A stretch of 12,271 nucleotides of DNA from assembly GCA_028565635.1 (NCBI GenBank), contig JAOXYB010046480.1:1-12271 (forward strand), written 5' to 3'. This document shows, piece after piece, positions 7,253 to 12,271 of this stretch. The notes under the pieces are model-generated. The model was not told the DNA's origin, did no database searches, and saw nothing but the letters and a program-made list of their open reading frames with translations. The DNA is from Phoronis ovalis (lineage: Eukaryota; Phoronida; Phoronidae). Made by a program: the position numbers and the translations under genes. The first letter of the stretch is position 1, and every line of letters starts with the position of its first letter.

Positions 7253-10200
7253 TTATTTATCTTGAATAGAAATAATGTGCTCAATTCCTAGAACAATGTT
7301 TGCTGTAGCAATAGCTACTTGAAGAGCACCAACTTGGATGCTGAAGCTATCAAGTACATCGGATACTTTATTTTCATTTTTCGCTATATCATTACAACTT
7401 GGTTCACTCTTGGCAACTTTTTGTAGTGCTTGAACAAAACTACGAGTACCAGATATCAGTTGGTTCTCTGTGCAATCCAGGTCATTCAACAAAGTTTCCA
7501 TTCTCAGTTTTATCTAAAATTTTAAAGCTAAAATGTGACAAACATTTTATAATACATACATAATTGAGCAATTTCTCACTAAATAGCTAAGACATTATAT
7601 TGCTGAACATAAACTGAAACTAAGGTGGCGTATAGGTAGTGCATTCATTTTTACCTGTCGAGCACATTTTCATGCCCTTCGCACATAGCGCATGGACATA
7701 TGGTCGTAGGCTATGCGTCATCGGCATCCTTAACATTTTATTTTTCTAACGATAACAGCTTCCGTTTTTACCCGATTAGCTTCATATTTGGTACAGGGTA
7801 AATACATGTCGAATTGCAGGTATTTCATAATTTTGACCTTGATTACTTCCAATATGGCTGACTGGTGGCCATGTTTGTTCCCGAGTGGGCACGTTATTTT
7901 GCGTGAGTTGCAGGAAAGACGAAACGTTGACTGGACGATTTGAAGGCAGATTCAGAAAAGCCAGACTGGTGGGCATAATAGGCTAGGTGACATTTTAATA
8001 TGACATTGAGAAGTGGGTCAAATGCCGATCCGAATCTGCGACATTTTTTGTGCGTAATACTTTCTTTGTCTCGCAATAACTGCTTCAGTTCTTATCCGAT
8101 CAGCTTCATATTCGATACGGGGTAAGTACAGGTTACCATGCAGGTCAATTGTAATTTTGACCCAGATCACTTCCAAGATGGCCAACTTGTAGTGTTGTAT
8201 ATATATATATATATATAGGTGTATTATGATTTGCATTACTGTCCATAGCTGTGTGGAGTCCCCTTTATTATGTAAATTAAGCACCGAGTCGAGTAGATCA
8301 TTATGTAAATCGAGTGGAGTTGTGTAGGCATCACCACAAAAGAGTTAGTTGAAGTAAAGCCTAAGGAAAGGTCAGTATAGATGTTTGTGCTATATATGTA
8401 GAGAAGTTACAAGTGTGTTAACAAGGGACTGAACTTTTTGGTGATCTGATACAAAGTATATACATGCAAGGTATCCTAACAATATATAATTTTACCATGA
8501 AAGAATAGTATTGTATGAAGGACTTTATGGAAAGTTCTGTAGCATGGACTGGGTGTAACAACAACAGAGTCGACACTATGGTTAGGGATGAAGGTTCCAG
8601 CGATTTTACCCAGAATCAGAGCGTGTAATACAAGATGGTTGCAGTGTAGTGATAACATGCGAGGCGAGTTTGAAAGTGAATGAAGTGTGGACACTGAAAG
8701 ACTGTAAGAGAATTGTTGCACTACATACTTCAGTTTTATGTTTTAATTGTGCTCATATCATAGTGTAATATAAAGATGAAAAAGGAAAAATACAACAAAA
8801 AAAACCCAATGAACTCGTTACAGGTAGCCATGTCAGGTCGCACTGTATACCAGAAAGGTGCAGTGTTGACTAGACTATTCAAAGATGCATTCAAGAAGAA
8901 CAAAAGATGGTTAGGTGTATTAGGCTAGGTACCATTTTAGAATGATGTTGAAAATGTGTCAAATCATAGGTCAAATCTTCAACATTTATTGTATGTGATA
9001 CTTCGCTTTACATATGTAAGACTTTAAGCAACTACTTCTAAAGTTATTACCTACTAGGGCTGCAAATCACATATAACCTAGTACACTCTAGGGATGAGAG
9101 GGACATCTGACATTGCAAATGTCTTGTTATTAATAAAAATTCCAGAAACCGGGGTTAGTAGAAATTAAAGGACTGATATAATTTGGTTAAGAACAATTAA
9201 ATGTAATTGCGTTCCTATTTAATATTTCAAAATTATATCTTATATTTAAATTCATGTGTTAAGTAAAATTTTGCTAAAATGGCGACCTATAGCAACACAT
9301 GTATGAAGTAACATCCCTTATACGACTGTTAAAAGTGACAAATAATTATCCCAATAACTACTGCCTCTAGATTATGGCATGTGGAATGGTAGGATTGCTG
9401 CACTAAACATACTCATTCAGACTGTAAACTTTTAGTAATAAAAATTAGTCCGATTTGTGATTGGTTTATCAAACTTTCAAAGCATTTTTTTGCACAAAAT
9501 GCTAACTTCATAGAAATTTAGATTGATTATGTAGTGCTTTAACTATTCAACATCATAATTATGCCAAATGATACTGCATTACCAGTGGATAGTGCTTGCA
9601 ACAGTTGATATTTTAGATGTGTGTGTATCTTTGGGTAGCCATTTTCTCACAACTGTCTATACGCCCCCTTAAGAGGTAATAAATGAAACAAATATGGTTT
9701 CAATTAGAAGATTCCAGGTGCTTGTTTGTTATAGTAATATACTATTGGCCAGATTGTTTGGTGGTATATAACAGAACAGAAAATTAAACAAAATACTACT
9801 ACATATCAACTGAAAAATGAAATAAGAAACATCTATAATTCATCTCGGGGAATTGCAAGCAACTTTACTTGTTAAGGTAGAACCCCAGTTAATGACACCC
9901 CTATGCTACTCTGTAGAGTGTGCTGTTACACAAGCTGTCATTAATGCATGTATCTTTCACACAGCACTTTAAAGCATTATGTAGATAGAGAACTCTAAAT
10001 TTTGGCAACCTTACTGCCAAGGTTTCTTTCAAATCTCATTAAACAACAGATTTCCCATCATTTCTTATTTCAGAAGTACTAACATGTACCGAATGTACAC
10101 ATTCTTTGTCACTCTTAATGATTTTTTTGCTTATCTGTAAATAGATATCTCAGAATAAGAAGCTTCTACAACACTCAATGAACTGTCAGTTTAAAGACTC

Positions 10201-12197
10201 TAAGCTAATTACCTGGGTGTTATTTACTATACTGTCATATAAAACTGTGCCTTATCTGTCATAACAAATTACAGAATAGCACAGAAATGTTGAATTAACT
10301 GGGAGTCTTGTTCCAAGTTTAGACTTACATGCATGGTATGCACTAGTCTAGTAGTATAGAATATACCTGGTTACCTGATTTTCAATAACTGTGGCAAGTG
10401 AATGTTGCCAGTGTCCAGCACCAAACAAAACAAATGGCTGTCTTAATAACAAATACAGGCTTTGGTATGCAGCTTTACATGCAGTCTATAAAACAAAACA
10501 GCTACACATTTGTGGCTTTGTAATTAGAACTTACTAAAAGGTCATTCAGAATGGATACAAACTGGGTTTTTGTCTTCTAAAACCATTTTTCAAATTTGTT
10601 GTGAAACAATGAACCCAGCAAAGTGAAAACGGCAAATAAAGGTATTTGAAAATGTGTTTACTTGAAATATTTTGAATTAAATAGCCAAGTTTCATGTTGT
10701 CTGTCCCCGTTGGCAACTAAGTCTCAGTTCATTCATTACAAAAAGGCTTACCTTTAGTTCTTGTACACTTTCTTCATGCCTATTGCATAACACAAGTGTA
10801 TAGACAGGTATACTACTCTGTAAATGAATGTATGTCTTGTCACCAATATTTTCATACTCTATTGCATTCAGACTTCCATAATCAATACTTTGTGGAGTAT
10901 AGTGTACAGAGCTAATTAGTCTGCCTCCTATAAAATGTAATACAAGAATGAACTAATATTTAAGTGGTATGAACATATAATATCTGAAATACTGACGAGA
11001 AGTTTGTACAGAAAAAAGTGTTCCTTAGTAATAATTTAATGCTACTTTTCATAAAATCCATGTACATTCTTCTATTTATCCTTTTTAGATATGCAGTACC
11101 CTCTAGTTGACTGATGCATTTTAAAATCCAGATAAACATACAATAAAACCAAGCTAAGGAACTCCACAGAACAATGTTAACAAATATCAAAACATTATTT
11201 ATCATTTGAATTTATAAATATATAAAAATACTAATAGAGCAAGAGTACCTGTAAGCTTGATAAGGAGGGTAATGTAATGACTGCCAAGTCTGTCTAGCGT
11301 TAGAACATCATGACTGCGTAAGAATATTTTCACCCTAGGATGAATAACTTTCTGGCAAGCAACTAATCCAATGCCAGCCTTCACTAACACGTGACAAACA
11401 TTGATCATATGTTCAATAACTATGTCTTCTGTTTTGTTGATAACACTTGTCTCATGTTGAACATCCATAAAACTAGATGAATCTCCCGAAAGAGATGTGT
11501 CATAGGCAATTGTTATAATATGTCCTGATGTAATGTCTTCTTTCTGAATTTGTTGAAATAACATTCCGTTGACTACTTTAGAATCTTTAGGGCATAAACC
11601 TTCTACGGTTAAATAGTCAATGTGAGACCCTGATGTATGATCAATCATTAGGAACAACTGTACAAGTAGCTGACTGATATGATTCACATCATTTCCAAAT
11701 ACACAACAGCCTGGTTTGGATCCAATAGTACTCTTTGCCAACTTCAATAAAACATCTAAATCACAAAAATCTACTTTAAATTTACATGTGCAGTTTTCAC
11801 TATCCAAATATTTAATGCACATGGAGAGTAACAATTCATACATATGGACTAATAATTTTCTGTGAATCTTGACTTCTAGAGATGCTACAATCATTTCTAA
11901 ACAAAAGACAGCTGCAAATAGTCCTCCATCTTCATACACATTCTGGTGACCTTGAAGAGCTGTTAACATTAATTTCACAATTGGTTGTGATACTGTCAGG
12001 AGTGGAAACATTCGTTTGGAGGAACTTGTTAAAGTGACATGACCTCCAATATTATTCTGTAAAGTTTTCAATTTTCCATTAGGACCATAGGAAGAGAGTA
12101 CTATTTGTCTGAGAGACAAAAAAGTTTGTAATAGGTCAGTGTTGTCAAGGCAAGCGGATGACACATCTGACAGTGCTTTAGTCACTAATCGTGTCAT
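7253..12197 (-). CDS. MKKS: MKKS/BBS6-like chaperonin, complete coding sequence, 4 coding exons
   Basis: MKKS (BBS6) is a divergent group II chaperonin (CCT-like) that works with BBS10, BBS12 and CCT to assemble the BBSome, at the basal body and in the cytosol. Minus-strand exons are 12197-11249, 10927-10752, 10485-10375 and 7513-7253, all GT-AG and in phase, giving 498 residues. Landmarks align from memory with human MKKS: the SYGPNGK turn (residues 36-42), EDGGLF (89-94), CQKVIHP, VLCNR, LFGAG (395-399) and the C-terminal LQVAIATANIVL. EDGGLF lies where true chaperonins have GDGTT, so the ATPase signature is degenerate, as is usual for BBS chaperonins. LFGAG replaces a GGG-type motif. Human MKKS has 570 residues; about 60 are missing here within the last exon. 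The start is supported by the MTRL/MSRL match and by an in-frame TAA at 12209-12207. Confidence 0.95.
8193..8822. mobile_element. Insertion inside element 2, possible solo LTR
   Basis: The insert begins TGTTGTA and ends GTTACA, so it has TG...CA ends. It is flanked by TGTAG (8188-8192) on the left and GGTAG (8823-8827) on the right, a 5-bp near-duplication, or 4 bp exact as GTAG. Removing it and one flank restores an intact monomer block matching the other copies. About 630 bp, TG...CA ends and a 4-5-bp target duplication suggest a solo LTR. A minus-strand reading has a TATATA stretch near 8395 and AATAAA at 8269-8264, in a plausible LTR order. No ORF with homology was seen. The class is an inference; the insertion itself is well supported. 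Confidence 0.65.
8198..8217. repeat. (TA)10 microsatellite
   Basis: Ten uninterrupted TA units lie just inside the left end of the insertion in element 2. The tract is likely length-polymorphic. Confidence 0.9.
9879..10308. mobile_element. Candidate MITE-like element with imperfect terminal inverted repeats
   Basis: AGAACCCCAGTTAAT (9879-9893) recurs inverted as AGACTCCCAGTTAAT on the minus strand (10308-10294), 13 of 15 bases matching. Just inside the left end TTAATGACA (9889-9897) pairs with TGTCATTAA (9936-9944), enclosing a smaller hairpin ACTCT-GT-AGAGT (9908-9919). I could not identify a target-site duplication, and there is no coding capacity. It lies in the last MKKS intron. This could be a decayed MITE or chance pairing in AT-rich DNA. 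Confidence 0.4.
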
Positions 12198-12212
12198 TAT
12201 TTTTCTTTATCT
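12198..12212 (-). other. 3' splice site and short 5' UTR segment before the MKKS start
   Basis: On the minus strand a pyrimidine-rich stretch ends in GAATTACAG, with AG at 12212-12211. Only 13 bases then separate it from the ATG at 12197, with an in-frame TAA inside them (12209-12207). This suggests that the 5' UTR is split by an intron whose 5' part lies beyond the window. It rests on sequence signals alone. Confidence 0.65.
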
Positions 12213-12271
12213 GTAATTCAAATTAAAGAAAGAATTAAACAATGCAGCATGGTTATAATACACATAGTTAG

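Larger units (their letters stand above)
7668..9130 (+). mobile_element. Modular repeat element 2, same family and orientation as element 1, interrupted
   Basis: The head has GTAGGCTATG (7706-7715), the first monomer runs from about 7764 to 8087 and the second begins at about 8088, so the period is 324 bp. The second monomer is split after 8192 by an insertion and resumes at 8824. The tail has TCTAGGGATG (9087-9096) and a perfect hairpin GACATTGCAAATGTC (9109-9123). Head, monomer blocks and tail follow the same order as in element 1, but with fewer monomers, so monomer number varies between copies. It is antisense to MKKS and has no coding capacity. Edges are approximate. Confidence 0.75.
7514..10374 (-). 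other. Last MKKS intron (2861 bp), repeat-filled
   Basis: The intron runs from GT at 10374-10373 to AG at 7515-7514 on the minus strand, phase 0. The protein alignment continues directly across it (IENQ, then IKLRM), so no coding exon is missed inside. It contains element 2 with its nested insertion (about 7668-9130) and a candidate inverted-repeat element (9879-10308). In 9130-9878 I see only AT-rich unique-looking sequence. Confidence 0.85.

Noticed and set aside
8476-8721. Minus-strand 81-residue frame inside the nested insertion
   Set aside because: It has no reverse transcriptase, integrase, gag or transposase motifs, and codon content gives no support.
10960-11205. Minus-strand 81-residue frame with a hydrophobic stretch
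   Set aside because: It lies almost wholly in the MKKS intron 11248-10928 and has no recognisable similarity; hydrophobic runs are common in AT-rich DNA.
11202-11248. Extension of the MKKS first exon to the stop at 11202
   Set aside because: After KLTG the homology stops, a GT donor lies at 11248-11247, and the next exon continues the alignment in phase, so the extension is intron read-through.

Overview
This window looks like nuclear DNA of an invertebrate animal. It is AT-rich, its genes are split by many short spliceosomal introns, and it holds two convergent, conserved animal genes. The presence of MKKS/BBS6, which to my knowledge is missing from the fly and nematode models, argues against those groups and fits a ciliated invertebrate such as a lophotrochozoan or a non-vertebrate deuterostome. 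Nothing in the window fixes the phylum.

Left half, plus strand (199-6581): the C-terminal 514 residues of a procollagen-lysine 2-oxoglutarate 5-dioxygenase (PLOD), in twelve exons whose phases all join without a frameshift. The 5' part of the gene (signal peptide and glycosyltransferase domain) lies upstream of the window. One intron (2342-4079) uses a GC donor and is filled largely by a modular repeat element.

Middle (6582-7252): a short tail-to-tail region in which polyadenylation signals of both genes interleave, so the two mRNAs may overlap in antisense.

Right half, minus strand (12197-7253): a complete coding sequence for an MKKS/BBS6-like chaperonin, in four coding exons encoding 498 residues, with a 3' splice site in the 5' UTR just ahead of the start codon. 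Its last intron (10374-7514, 2.9 kb) carries a second copy of the modular element, itself split by a roughly 630-bp insertion with TG...CA ends, and further on a possible inverted-repeat element.

The two genes have no evident functional link (collagen lysine hydroxylation in the ER; chaperonin-type assembly of the BBSome). The most distinctive feature is the repeat family: both copies share a head module, about 300-bp tandem monomers and a tail ending in a short hairpin, and both lie in the same orientation in introns of neighbouring genes. I found no tRNA, rRNA, CRISPR array or prokaryotic-type system.
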